A stretch of 64,000 bases of DNA from Pontibacter burrus (GTDB lineage Bacteria; Bacteroidota; Bacteroidia; Cytophagales; Hymenobacteraceae). Each line of letters starts with the position of its first letter. Positions within the stretch are counted from its first letter, which is position 1. The notes beneath the pieces are model-generated. The model saw only the letters and a list, made by a program, of their open reading frames with translations. It was not told where the DNA came from and ran no database searches. The stretch lies in contig NZ_JAAGWD010000005.1 of assembly GCF_010686685.1 (NCBI RefSeq), forward strand, positions 1 to 64,000. The letters run 5' to 3'. The position numbers and the translations under genes were made by a program. Positions 43,754-52,394 of the stretch are shown piece by piece.

Positions 43754-44518
43754 ATGAGAAAAAACTTTTACTTTATTGCATCGGTTTTCCTTTTGCTGAT
43801 TAGTTTTGGAGCAAATGCCCAGGGCGAGCTCAGCTTTGAAAAGGAAACCCATGATTTTGGCACGATGCCTGAAGGAACACAGGCAGCTTACGAGTTCAGG
43901 GTAAAAAACGTAGGCGACCAGCCGGTAATTATTGCCAACGTGCAGCCATCTTGTGGATGCACCACCCCCGACTGGACGAAAACACCAATATTACCTGGTA
44001 AAACAGGTGTTATAAAAGCAGTTTATAACAGTACAGGCCGTCCGGGCGCGTTTCACAGGTCTATTGCAGTAACTTCTAATGGTAAAACAACCAACCATAT
44101 CCTGTATATTAAGGGGGAAGTTGGACCAAAAGAGGAGAAAAACAGTTATACGCAGGAACAAAAACTAATGTCGCCGCGTTTGGCTGTTGGTAACACTAGC
44201 TACAATTTTGGAAAACTTGAAAAAGGACAAAAAGCTGTAGCGCAGTTCATCATCAAAAACACAGGTCGGCAGGACCTGGTTGTGCAGGGAGTTCAAAGCA
44301 AATGCAAATGCGTGAGCTATAAAGTTTCGAAGCCAGCTCTTAAAGCAGGAGAACAGGCAGTTTTGGAACTTACCTACATCCCGCTGATGTTAAAAGAGCA
44401 AAATGAGCAGATAACTGTTCTTTCAAACGATATTGTAATGCCTAATCTTAGGTTGACGCTTAAAGCAGATGTAATTGAGAAGCAGGCTTCTAAAGATATG
44501 TTAAGGGAAGGCAAATAG
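43754..44518 (+). CDS. DUF1573 domain protein, secreted
   Basis: A 254-residue exported protein with two DUF1573 beta-sandwich copies: THDFGTMPEGTQAAYEFRVKN...PSCGCTTPDW (about 25-110) and SYNFGKLEKGQKAVAQFIIK...SKCKCVSYKV (about 140-235). Each copy carries the family Cys-x-Cys motif (CGC and CKC). The signal peptide (MRKNFYFIASVFLLLISFGA) supports starting at 43754; an earlier in-frame ATG would add 14 residues that interrupt it. Single gene ended by a terminator. Function unknown; such proteins resemble Ig-like (ASPM/HYDIN-type) scaffolds. Confidence 0.88.
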   Translation: MRKNFYFIASVFLLLISFGANAQGELSFEKETHDFGTMPEGTQAAYEFRVKNVGDQPVIIANVQPSCGCTTPDWTKTPILPGKTGVIKAVYNSTGRPGAFHRSIAVTSNGKTTNHILYIKGEVGPKEEKNSYTQEQKLMSPRLAVGNTSYNFGKLEKGQKAVAQFIIKNTGRQDLVVQGVQSKCKCVSYKVSKPALKAGEQAVLELTYIPLMLKEQNEQITVLSNDIVMPNLRLTLKADVIEKQASKDMLREGK

Positions 44519-44565
44519 CCGACACCTTTCAGATAGTTTTTTTCATAGTTTTATTTTGTACTAAC

Positions 44566-44592
44566 GGCAGTGATTTTATCGCTGCCTTTTTT
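44566..44592 (+). terminator. Terminator after DUF1573 gene
   Basis: GGCAGTGAT pairs with ATCGCTGCC (one G-T) around TTT, then six Ts. Confidence 0.85.
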
Positions 44593-44715
44593 CATTTTAT
44601 ACCCTTCCGTTTCCTTGCCATCTATAGTTTCAGTACAATTCTATAGCTCTCCCTGAGCTTGATATTTTCTATAAAAAATGTAGTTTTTATTACTTTCATA
44701 ACTTGAAGTTAATGG

Positions 44716-44723
44716 TATATTTG
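44716..44723 (+). promoter_or_regulatory. -7 promoter element of ald
   Basis: TATATTTG, the Bacteroidetes -7 consensus, 34 bp before the alanine dehydrogenase ATG. A TTG-containing -33 candidate is weak. Confidence 0.5.
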
Positions 44724-44757
44724 TGCAGCTTATACTACAACTTAATAATAGAACGAC

Positions 44758-45870
44758 ATGATTATTGGTGTTCCAAAGGAAATTAAGAATAACGAAAACC
44801 GCGTAGGTGCAACCCCTGCTGGTGTAAATGAACTGGTGCGCAACGGCCACACCGTATACGTACAGGCAACTGCCGGCGAAGGCAGCGGTTTTGCTGATGA
44901 GGATTATGTAAATGCAGGCGCTACCATACTTCGAACTATAGATGAAGTGTATGGTATCGCCGAAATGATCATCAAAGTAAAAGAGCCGATTGAATCTGAA
45001 TACAACCTGATCAAAGAGAATCAGTTACTGTTCACATACTTCCACTTTGCATCTTACGAGCCCCTTACGCACGCCATGATCGAGCGCAAAGCAGTTTGCC
45101 TTGCTTACGAAACTGTAGAGCGCCCTGACAGAAGCCTGCCTTTGCTGGTACCTATGTCTGAGGTTGCTGGCCGTATGTCCATTCAGGAAGGCGCCAAGTA
45201 CCTTGAGAAGCCACTAAAAGGCCGTGGTATATTGTTAGGTGGTGTACCGGGCGTTCGCCCTGCCAAAGTATTGATATTGGGTGGTGGTGTAGTTGGTACC
45301 AACGCTGCTAAAATGGCTGCCGGTATGGGTGCCGATGTTACCATCCTGGACACTAACCTGGCGCGCCTGCGTTACCTGGATGATGTGCTTCCTGCCAATG
45401 TAACAACGCAGATGTCTAACAGCTATGTGATCCGTGAGCTGGTGCAAACACACGACCTGATTATTGGTGCGGTATTAATACCTGGTGCAAAAGCTCCAAA
45501 CCTGATTACCCGCGACATGCTGAAGACAATGAAGCCGGGCACTGTACTGGTTGACGTTGCTGTAGACCAGGGTGGTTGCATCGAGACATGTAAGCCAACT
45601 ACGCACCAGGATCCGACTTTCATTATTGATGATGTGGTGCATTACTGCGTGGCTAACATGCCGGGTGCGGTTCCTTTCACATCTACACAGGCGCTTACCA
45701 ACGCTACCTTGCCTTATGCCGTGCAACTGGCCAACAAAGGCTGGAAACAAGCCTGCACTGAGAGCAATGAACTGAAGCTGGGCTTGAATGTGGTGAACGG
45801 TAAAGTTGTGTACAAAGGTGTGGCTGAAGCTTTCGGCCTGGAATACACAGATGTAGCTGCAGTGCTGTAA
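44758..45870 (+). CDS. ald: Alanine dehydrogenase
   Basis: NAD-dependent enzyme interconverting L-alanine and pyruvate plus ammonia. The 370-residue protein matches the family end to end: [20 protein letters not shown] at the N-terminus with substrate Arg, active-site Lys in [29 protein letters not shown] with His, the NAD Rossmann motif [20 protein letters not shown] and [11 protein letters not shown] near the C-terminal third. It has its own promoter and terminator and no adjacent partner. Length is usual. Confidence 0.97.
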   Translation: MIIGVPKEIKNNENRVGATPAGVNELVRNGHTVYVQATAGEGSGFADEDYVNAGATILRTIDEVYGIAEMIIKVKEPIESEYNLIKENQLLFTYFHFASYEPLTHAMIERKAVCLAYETVERPDRSLPLLVPMSEVAGRMSIQEGAKYLEKPLKGRGILLGGVPGVRPAKVLILGGGVVGTNAAKMAAGMGADVTILDTNLARLRYLDDVLPANVTTQMSNSYVIRELVQTHDLIIGAVLIPGAKAPNLITRDMLKTMKPGTVLVDVAVDQGGCIETCKPTTHQDPTFIIDDVVHYCVANMPGAVPFTSTQALTNATLPYAVQLANKGWKQACTESNELKLGLNVVNGKVVYKGVAEAFGLEYTDVAAVL

Positions 45871-45890
45871 TTAAACTATAGAAATATAAG

Positions 45891-45927
45891 AAACGCCTTC
45901 TGTGAGATTCGCAGGAGGCGTTTTTTG
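45891..45927 (+). terminator. Terminator after ald
   Basis: AACGCCT(T)CTG pairs with CAG(G)AGGCGTT and is followed by six Ts. Confidence 0.92.
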
Positions 45928-45930
45928 TTT

Positions 45931-46620
45931 GGACCAGTGATTAAAGGGATTTTTCTTATTAACAGGATTTTTGTCTGAACCGGGATTAAGGGAGAATTGA
46001 TGGAATTTTGGGATTGGGGCTTTGCTATAGTTTGGTTATAGTTCTATAGTTAGCGTGATCAAAACACCCCTGCCCCTCAGAGCTACGCTCGCTACCTTCG
46101 AAATCGCTTCTCGGTAGTCCAAGGAGGGGAGCTCTTTCTTCTATAGTTTGAACTATAGTTCTATAGTCGGCAATTAACCCACCCCTGCCCCTCCCAAGAG
46201 GGGAATCTACCTACAGTTACAAACTACGAACAGGACAGGTTTACCTGTCCCCTTGGAACACTACCACGAAAAGCCACAGTACTATAGCTACTCAAACAAA
46301 CTATTGATTAACTATCGAAGGATTTCAGTCTTTGGGTTGAGCGCCTTGTAGATTTCTGGTGCCGGTAGGCATTGTGAGGAACGAACAAAAGAAATGTACA
46401 CCGCGCGATGCCCGAAGACGGGGCCTCGCGGCCGTGAGCGCACCAAAGCGGGATTGAAACGATAGGTAAGTAAAGCTCCCAGGATCAGAAGTAACAATGA
46501 AAGAAGCAGCTTGTAGCAACTATAGTTAACTATAAAACGATAGTCTGAGATAGATTTCTCGCTTTGCTCGAAATGACAGGAGTTGAAACTACAGGACATA
46601 TAAGATGTCTCGACTACACT
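45931..46620. repeat. Composite non-coding repeat, copy 2
   Basis: Same module order as at 31339-32030: GGACCAGTGATTA (45931), C/G-rich hairpins (46069-46130), CTATAGTT strings followed by GCCCCTCCCAAGAGGGGAA (46140-46210), a GAACAGGACAGG...CCTGTCC hairpin (46228-46252), the ~200-bp core (46318-46516), a TTTCTCGCTTTGCTCGAAAT element (46553-46574) and GGACATATAAGATGTCTCGA (46592-46611). It fills the spacer between ald and the LysM gene; no gene seen in it. Confidence 0.7.
46318..46516. repeat. Conserved core of the composite repeat, copy 2
   Basis: Pairs with 31767-31975. Left end TTTCAGTCTTTGGGTTGAGC, right end GCGATGCCCGAAGACGGGGC through GATTGAAACGATAGGT and AGCTTGTAGCAA are near-identical; about 55 bp in between have diverged. 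A minus-strand frame with LSFQSRFGALTAARPRLRAS resembles that of copy 1. Confidence 0.7.
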
Positions 46621-46653
46621 CGACATGACAAAAGAAGAGAAACACAGACACAT

Positions 46654-46701
46654 ATAACGCAAAAGAGCCTGAACATTACTGCTCAGGCTCTTTTGCGTTA
46701 T
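46654..46701. terminator. Terminator before LysM gene end
   Basis: ATAACGCAAAAGAGCCTGA pairs perfectly with TCAGGCTCTTTTGCGTTAT (19 bp) around a ten-base loop; serves the minus-strand LysM gene. Confidence 0.9.
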
Positions 46702-46711
46702 TATCTTAAAA

Positions 46712-47698
46712 TTAAGGCATATACGACACCTCTACTCTGAAGCGCTGATCAACAGCTCCGAGCTTCTGATAAGCCTTTTTAGATAAACGGACAATTACGT
46801 TATTATTGGCGCCAGTATCAGGTAGTTTACCTATTACCCGCACATATACTACTTGCCCATTCATGCCGTTTTTCACTTGCATAATAGTGCCTACAGGGGC
46901 GCTCTTGTGCAGGGCCAGGTACTTATTTGTATCAGCTTTCGGATCGATCATTTCGGCCATACCGCTTTCGATCACTTTCTTTACGCCAGCTTCAGTTTCG
47001 GTAGTTCCAGCCTCCTCTTCGCGCTCACTCACAACTGTAGCAGACTCAGTAGTAGCAGTTTCAAATCTGGTCGAAGTAGTTGCCTGATTCGTACTCTTAT
47101 CGGTAGACGCAACTGGCTTTACAGCGACTTCATCATCTGTTTCAGGTACATAAACCGGCTTACTGGCTGTTGGTACGGCGCCTTTGCCAACTATAAGCTC
47201 TGCTCCTATTTCAATGTTGTTATCAGCCAGTTTATTCCAGGCTTTCAGGTTATCAACTGTAATACCGTGCATGCGCGAAATACTATATAGCGTTTGTTTA
47301 GGCTCTACTTTGTGTATTTTTTCACCTTTCTGGTTTACAGTAAACGTGCGGTTGCTGGCTGCAGGAGCAGCAGGTTTTGCTGCTGTGCTGGCAGGTGTGG
47401 AGGTAGCAGCATTTACAGCTGCTGAAAGCGGGGCTTTGCTCGGGATCAGTACTACCTGGCCTATTTTAATGCTGGCCTCTACGCTTGGGTTCGACTCAAC
47501 GATCTGGGCAACCGGGACACCATACTTGCGCGACAGGGCATACAAGGTTTCTTTAGGTTCAACCTTGTGCTTGATAAAGAACCTGCCATTGCGGCGCTCC
47601 ACTCCTACCGAGTCGCGTGGTGCAGAAAGGTCAAAAGCAGCAGCCGAAAACGAAAGTACAGGCGATAACAGTAGGGCAAGTAGAAAGATGCGTACCAT
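46712..47698 (-). CDS. LysM-repeat protein with RlpA-like C-terminal domain
   Basis: A 328-residue exported protein. After a signal peptide come two LysM domains (about 38-82: KHKVEPKETLYALSRKYGVP; about 125-170: KIHKVEPKQTLYSISRMHGI), an Ala/Thr/Glu-rich linker (about 175-245), and a C-terminal double-psi barrel-like domain (about 260-328) resembling RlpA (GTIMQVKNGMNGQVVYVRVI). LysM binds peptidoglycan. It is downstream of and 14 bp from the DUF4905 gene, so they form an operon. The linker composition is low-complexity. Confidence 0.88.
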   Translation of the reverse strand: MVRIFLLALLLSPVLSFSAAAFDLSAPRDSVGVERRNGRFFIKHKVEPKETLYALSRKYGVPVAQIVESNPSVEASIKIGQVVLIPSKAPLSAAVNAATSTPASTAAKPAAPAASNRTFTVNQKGEKIHKVEPKQTLYSISRMHGITVDNLKAWNKLADNNIEIGAELIVGKGAVPTASKPVYVPETDDEVAVKPVASTDKSTNQATTSTRFETATTESATVVSEREEEAGTTETEAGVKKVIESGMAEMIDPKADTNKYLALHKSAPVGTIMQVKNGMNGQVVYVRVIGKLPDTGANNNVIVRLSKKAYQKLGAVDQRFRVEVSYMP

Positions 47699-47712
47699 GG
47701 CTAAAAGGTAAA

Positions 47713-48549
47713 CTATAAAAGGCTATAAACAGTTAGTATATTCCTATCCTGAATAAAGTATAATTTTTTGTTAAAGATAATAAAAGTATCCGAACCTATC
47801 CCACTAATCCCGAGGGCAATACGGGTATTTAATTGCAGCTCCCCACTCAGGTCAAACACACTCAGCACATTATCCAATTTACCGTCGGGTGTGCTGATGT
47901 AAAAACTTATAACGATGCAGGTATCGGTTTCAGCATACTCTATGCCCCGCACTGCCTGCAGTTGTAATTGTTGTTCCAGAAAGTCAGCTACTTCTGCAAA
48001 ATATGTTTCTCCCTCCAGGTACAACATGGGTGTTATGCAGTTCTGAAAACGGGTATTGCTATAGTTTGCAACAGCTGCTGCGCCGCTTTCCAGCGACACA
48101 TTTTGCATGGTTATAGTTCCGGTATCTGACTGCAATTGCAGCAAATTTTTCTGCTTTAAATCAAGCGCCAGCACACCGTCTGAATTGATGCCGTAATAGG
48201 CCAGCTCCGGCTGCTCCCAAACCAGTTTACCGCCGGCTGCATCATAAGCAAAAATGCCTTTGTGCTCGCCTATTTGCCTATCGCCGTAACCATGTAAAAA
48301 CAACAAACCATCGTGCGCATCTTCCAGGCCAAGCCACCAGTTCTTTGTAGCTGACAAAGGTAATTTATGCAATACATGCTGTTCAGCACATAGTGTGTAA
48401 AAATCGGTCAGCAACAGATCGGCATCACGCACTTCCACCCCCAGCCTGTCAGCCGTGGTATCGGGGCGAAGGCGCCACACCGGAGCCCCGAAATCGTATG
48501 TATAAAGTAGTGGAAGAATAACGTTTATTTTTTTACTATATTCAGGCAA
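47713..48549 (-). CDS. DUF4905 domain protein
   Basis: A 278-residue soluble protein with the DUF4905 pattern: WRLRPDTTADRLGVEVRDAD near the N-terminus, KNWWLGLEDAHDGLLFLHGY (about 68-87) and a series of beta strands that suggest a beta-propeller-like fold. Function unknown; the family is restricted to Bacteroidetes. The only in-frame start candidate after the upstream stop is a TTG (48549), 26 bp from the divergent NfeD start, so the promoters must overlap. It precedes the LysM gene by 14 bp. Confidence 0.8.
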   Translation of the reverse strand: MPEYSKKINVILPLLYTYDFGAPVWRLRPDTTADRLGVEVRDADLLLTDFYTLCAEQHVLHKLPLSATKNWWLGLEDAHDGLLFLHGYGDRQIGEHKGIFAYDAAGGKLVWEQPELAYYGINSDGVLALDLKQKNLLQLQSDTGTITMQNVSLESGAAAVANYSNTRFQNCITPMLYLEGETYFAEVADFLEQQLQLQAVRGIEYAETDTCIVISFYISTPDGKLDNVLSVFDLSGELQLNTRIALGISGIGSDTFIIFNKKLYFIQDRNILTVYSLL

Positions 48550-48575
48550 AATAGCACCCTGTTACCTGCAAAATT

Positions 48576-49922
48576 ATGAAATCTGACGCAAACTATAGGC
48601 ACCGAGTTTTAGCTTTCCTGCTTCCCCTGTTTTTCCTGTTACCGTTGGCAGTGCAGGCACAAAATCAGAAAGTGCTGCTGATGGAAATAAAGTCAGAGAT
48701 TGACCCACGCACCAACCGCTATACCGAGCTGGCACTGGAGCAGGCCACAGCCATAAAAGCCGACCATGTGCTGCTGGTGCTCGACACTTTTGGCGGAGCA
48801 CTGAACGATGCCGATCAGATTCGCAAACGCATTCTGGAATATCCAAAGCCAGTGTATGTGTTCATCAATAAAAATGCAGCATCGGCGGGGGCACTTATTT
48901 CACTTGCCTGCGACAGCATTTACATGGCGCCTGGTGCCAACATTGGGGCTGCAACCGTAGTGGGGGCCAATGGAGAGCCTGCTCCGGGAAAATACCAGAG
49001 CTATATGCGCTCCATTATGCGCTCTACAGCAGAAGCCCAGGGCCGCAACCCTAATCTTGCCGAAGCAATGGTTGAGTCCAGTGTAGATACTACTCTTGCG
49101 GCAGGCCAGGTACTGACTTTAACTACCACAGAAGCAATAAAATATGGCTTCAGTGATGGCGTAGCAGCTAACGTGGAGCAGGTGCTGGCGCAACTTAATT
49201 TGCAACATGCAGATGTTGTAAAGTATGAGCTAAGCACTACTAATAAGATCATTTCCTTTTTCCTGAACCCGGTTGTGAGCGGTATTCTGCTGCTGCTGAT
49301 TATGGGCGGCTTGTATTTTGAGCTACAGTCGCCGGGCGTTGGTTTTCCGCTGGCTGCAGCTATAGTTGCCGGTATCTTATATCTAACGCCGTATTACCTG
49401 AATGGCCTTGCCGAGAACTGGGAGATCCTGCTGTTTGTGGTCGGGCTTATACTTATCGGTGTGGAGGTGCTGGTCATACCGGGGTTTGGCGTAACGGGCA
49501 TCAGTGGCATTATCCTCGTGTTTGTATCGTTGGTGTTGATCATGGTAAACAACCAGGCGTTCGACTTTACGTTCGTGCCATCTGATACCCTGATGCAAAG
49601 TATGATCTCGGTGCTGATCGGGATGGTGGGCGCTGTAATACTGGTGGCACTAACCTGGAGCCGTTTTGCAGCCAGTCGTACCATGCAGCGCGTTATCCTG
49701 CATAACTCTTTCCAGGGCTCCGAAGGCTACCGCTCTTCAGCCGATGCCTCGCACCTGATCGGTAAAACAGGCATTGCCCACACCCGCATGAGCCCAAGCG
49801 GCCGCGTTCTGATTGATGATACACTCTACGATGCGCAGGCCCGAGAAGGCTACATCGAAAAAGGCGAAACCGTAGAAGTTGTAGACCACAGCACTTTCTC
49901 CCTAAAGGTAAAAAAGGTTTAA
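48576..49922 (+). CDS. NfeD-family membrane serine protease-like protein
   Basis: A 448-residue long-form NfeD protein. Signal peptide (about 1-30), ClpP/SppA-like protease domain (about 33-220) with the nucleophile Ser in NKNAASAGALISLACDSIYM, four or five membrane helices (about 230-370) and a C-terminal OB-fold NfeD domain (about 390-448: IGKTGIAHTRMSPSGRVLID). Long NfeD proteins work with stomatin-like partners in membrane quality control; none is adjacent. The start is certain from the signal peptide. It is divergent from the DUF4905-LysM operon with only 26 bp between start codons. Confidence 0.9.
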   Translation: MKSDANYRHRVLAFLLPLFFLLPLAVQAQNQKVLLMEIKSEIDPRTNRYTELALEQATAIKADHVLLVLDTFGGALNDADQIRKRILEYPKPVYVFINKNAASAGALISLACDSIYMAPGANIGAATVVGANGEPAPGKYQSYMRSIMRSTAEAQGRNPNLAEAMVESSVDTTLAAGQVLTLTTTEAIKYGFSDGVAANVEQVLAQLNLQHADVVKYELSTTNKIISFFLNPVVSGILLLLIMGGLYFELQSPGVGFPLAAAIVAGILYLTPYYLNGLAENWEILLFVVGLILIGVEVLVIPGFGVTGISGIILVFVSLVLIMVNNQAFDFTFVPSDTLMQSMISVLIGMVGAVILVALTWSRFAASRTMQRVILHNSFQGSEGYRSSADASHLIGKTGIAHTRMSPSGRVLIDDTLYDAQAREGYIEKGETVEVVDHSTFSLKVKKV

Positions 49923-50034
49923 TGGTTTGATTGTTGATTGTTGATTGTTGATCAGCTATAGTTTAAGGCACAACGTATAGCATTTCTACAACTTTCTAAC
50001 TTCCAAACTTTCTAACTTACAAACTCTCAAACTG
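49923..50034. repeat. Low-complexity intergenic repeats
   Basis: TTGATTGTTGATTGTTGATT (49929-49950), then AACTTTCTAACTT units three to four times (49989-50030). The second type recurs at 52891-52930 beside the SUI1 gene. One CTATAG lies between. No gene. Confidence 0.55.
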
Positions 50035-50388
50035 ATGAAAAACCTGTTACTTGCTGTTATACTTTCAGCTTCGGCTTTACTGGCATCCTGCACTCAACAA
50101 ACTATGGATACAGAAGAAAAAAATAATACTATAACCAAAGAAGCCACCCTGGACTGGTCTGGAGAATACATGGTAGATGGCTGTGGATTTAAACTGATCA
50201 TAGACGGGAAAGAATATAAACCGGAAGACGAGGCTGCTATAGATGAGTCGTTTAAGGCTGAAGAAGGCGCAACACCAGTGCGCGTTACCTACACAGAAAC
50301 CGGAGAAACGATAGACCGCCGTTGCGGGCTTTCTACCCAAGACAGGTCTATGCCCGGCATCCGGATTATCTCAATAGAACGACTATAA
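50035..50388 (+). CDS. Small hypothetical lipoprotein
   Basis: A 117-residue exported protein with a lipobox (ALLASC, Cys near 19) and a mature part rich in acidic residues with two Cys (VDGCGFKLIIDG and RRCGLSTQ) likely forming one disulfide. Not a family I recognise. It is followed at 22 bp by the AlkD-like gene, with probable co-transcription. Confidence 0.7.
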   Translation: MKNLLLAVILSASALLASCTQQTMDTEEKNNTITKEATLDWSGEYMVDGCGFKLIIDGKEYKPEDEAAIDESFKAEEGATPVRVTYTETGETIDRRCGLSTQDRSMPGIRIISIERL

Positions 50389-50409
50389 ACTATAGTTAGC
50401 TAACCGCTG

Positions 50410-51117
50410 ATGACAACTAAAGAAGTAATGCAGCAACTGGCTGCATTAGGTAGCCCCACCATTAAAAATATCTACCTGAAACATGGAGCGCAGGAACCGT
50501 TTTTCGGCGTAAAGATTGGCGACCTGAAACCGATCCAGAAAAAGATTAAGAAGAACTATAGTTTAGCAAAAGAGCTATACCAAACCCGAAACTCGGACGC
50601 CATGTACCTGGCCGGCCTTATTGCCGACGAAAAAGCCATGACCAAAGCAGACCTGCAGCAGTGGGTGGAAAATACAGTCTGGTACATGCACAGCGAATAT
50701 ACCGTGGCCTGGGTTGCCGCCGAAAGTGCACACGGCCTGGAGTTAGCCAAAGAGTGGGTTAAATCTGATAACGAAATGATCGCCATAGCCGGCTGGTCTA
50801 CGCTAGCGAGCCTTGTTGCCGTAAAAGCGGATCATGATTTAGAACTGGAATACCTGAGCCAGCAACTCGACCACGTAGCAGAAGTTATACACGTAAGCCC
50901 CAACCGCGTGCGCTACTCCATGAATGGTTTTGTAATTGCGACCGGTACTTATGTGCCTGCACTTAGCGGAAAAGCAAAGGAAGTAGCTAAGAGAATAGGC
51001 AAAGTAAGTGTTTATATGGGCGACACCGCCTGCAAAACTCCGGAAGCGCTGCTTTACATAGAGAAGGCCGAAAAAATGGGCCGCCTGGGCAAAAAGAAGA
51101 AGTCGGCGCGCTGCTAA
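50410..51117 (+). CDS. DNA alkylation repair protein (AlkD-like HEAT repeat)
   Basis: A 235-residue helical protein of the AlkC/AlkD HEAT-like glycosylase superfamily. Order of features: FFGVKIGDLKPIQKKIKK (about 35-52), repeated HEAT-type helix pairs, and WCMSEYTVAWVAAES-like segment (here YMHSEYTVAWVAAES) where AlkD has its catalytic Trp/Asp region. The bacterial relatives remove N3/N7-alkylated bases. The catalytic residues cannot be fixed by eye, so activity is inferred. The basic C-terminus KKKKSARC may bind DNA. The gene precedes kdsB by 56 bp. Confidence 0.85.
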   Translation: MTTKEVMQQLAALGSPTIKNIYLKHGAQEPFFGVKIGDLKPIQKKIKKNYSLAKELYQTRNSDAMYLAGLIADEKAMTKADLQQWVENTVWYMHSEYTVAWVAAESAHGLELAKEWVKSDNEMIAIAGWSTLASLVAVKADHDLELEYLSQQLDHVAEVIHVSPNRVRYSMNGFVIATGTYVPALSGKAKEVAKRIGKVSVYMGDTACKTPEALLYIEKAEKMGRLGKKKKSARC

Positions 51118-51142
51118 CTGTAAATTAACGTCCGGTGTTCCG

Positions 51143-51150
51143 TATATTTG
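51143..51150 (+). promoter_or_regulatory. -7 promoter element of kdsB
   Basis: TATATTTG, 23 bp before the kdsB ATG, matching the Bacteroidetes -7 form; no clear -33 box, but a separate promoter from the AlkD-like gene is plausible. Confidence 0.4.
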
Positions 51151-51173
51151 GGCTGCATTTTAAACTATAGACT

Positions 51174-51908
51174 ATGGACGTACTCGGCATTATTCCGGCC
51201 CGTTATGCATCAACCCGTTTTCCGGGCAAACCACTCACCGACATAAATGGCAAAACCATGATTCGGCGAGTTTATGAACAGGCTTCGGCAGCCGGACTAG
51301 CAGAAGTTATAGTTGCCACTGACGATGAGCGTATTCTGAGCCACGTACTGGACTTTGGCGGCAAAGCAGTAATGACTGGTGAGCACCACCAGAGCGGCAC
51401 CGACCGTTGCTTTGAAGCCTACAAACTCAACAACAAGCCGTACGAGTACATTATAAACATACAGGGCGACGAACCTTTTATAAAACCAGAGCAGATAGAC
51501 CTGGTGGCCAGCTGCTTTAAGCGTCCGAACACGCAACTGGCAACGCTGGTAAAAAAGATAACTACCGAAGAAGAGCTGTTTAATGTAAATGCCCCTAAGG
51601 TAGTGCTTAGCACTTCAGGTGATGCCCTGTATTTTAGCCGCCAGCCTATCCCCTATTGCCGCAACGTGCCGCAGGATATTTGGCACAAACAGCATGCCTA
51701 CTATAAGCACATCGGCATTTATGGTTACCGCGCCGACATACTGGAGCAGATCACTCAGTTACCACCATCGGCGCTGGAACTGGCGGAATCGCTTGAGCAG
51801 TTGCGCTGGCTGGAAAACGGCTTTAAAATAACCACCGCCCTTACCGAATTTGAAACGATAGGCATCGACTCTCCGGAAGACCTGCAGCGGGTAATGAATA
51901 ATTTGTAA
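51174..51908 (+). CDS. kdsB: 3-deoxy-manno-octulosonate cytidylyltransferase
   Basis: Activates Kdo as CMP-Kdo for lipopolysaccharide inner core synthesis. The 244-residue protein is normal in length. Motifs: IIPARYASTRFPGKPLTDIN at the N-terminus (nucleotide-binding), VATDDERI, GTDRC, IINIQGDEPFIKPEQIDLV in the middle, and YYKHIGIYGYRADIL. It is preceded by a probable own promoter and followed by an AT-rich low-complexity spacer. Confidence 0.97.
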   Translation: MDVLGIIPARYASTRFPGKPLTDINGKTMIRRVYEQASAAGLAEVIVATDDERILSHVLDFGGKAVMTGEHHQSGTDRCFEAYKLNNKPYEYIINIQGDEPFIKPEQIDLVASCFKRPNTQLATLVKKITTEEELFNVNAPKVVLSTSGDALYFSRQPIPYCRNVPQDIWHKQHAYYKHIGIYGYRADILEQITQLPPSALELAESLEQLRWLENGFKITTALTEFETIGIDSPEDLQRVMNNL

Positions 51909-51967
51909 TGCCTAATTATTAATTGGTTTAATCAGCCATTCATCATTATTAATTATTCATTAAAAAC

Positions 51968-52384
51968 ATGCGTTACTATAGTTTGCTGCGGTTCCTGAAA
52001 CTGAGTTTGTACTTCTTTCTGATGTATACTTTACTGACCGCTGTATGGTATGGTATAACCGGGAAGTTTAAAGAAGACACAGCTGCAACTATAACTGAGA
52101 TTCTGGTCACGGCAGCTCTATTCTCCCTTCTGTTTAGTGTAACTATAGTTATATGGTACCGCCGCGAGGAGCGCCGAATTCCGCTTAAAAGTATAACGGC
52201 AAAAGAGCTTGATAAGAAACTGGAAACGATAGGCTTTACCCGCACGCAGCATAAAGAGAAACATACCCGCATTTATAAACCAGTTCCGCCTAAAGCAGCA
52301 GCGCTGGCAGGCCGTATTTTTGTGCAACAGTCTGCAAACTTTTACCACCTGCACGGGCCGACCAGGTATCTAACTAAACTATAG
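51968..52384 (+). CDS. Small two-helix membrane protein
   Basis: A 138-residue protein with two hydrophobic segments (about 10-28 LSLYFFLMYTLLTAVWYG and 40-60 LVTAALFSLLFSVTIVIWYR) followed by a basic cytosolic tail with a strand-helix-strand pattern (KLETIGFTRTQHKEKHTRIY). No family recognised. It precedes the SecDF-P1-head-like gene by 10 bp, so the two probably form one message. The first CTATAG in the gene overlaps the fourth and fifth codons. Confidence 0.65.
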   Translation: MRYYSLLRFLKLSLYFFLMYTLLTAVWYGITGKFKEDTAATITEILVTAALFSLLFSVTIVIWYRREERRIPLKSITAKELDKKLETIGFTRTQHKEKHTRIYKPVPPKAAALAGRIFVQQSANFYHLHGPTRYLTKL

Positions 52385-52394
52385 ATTTAGGCTT

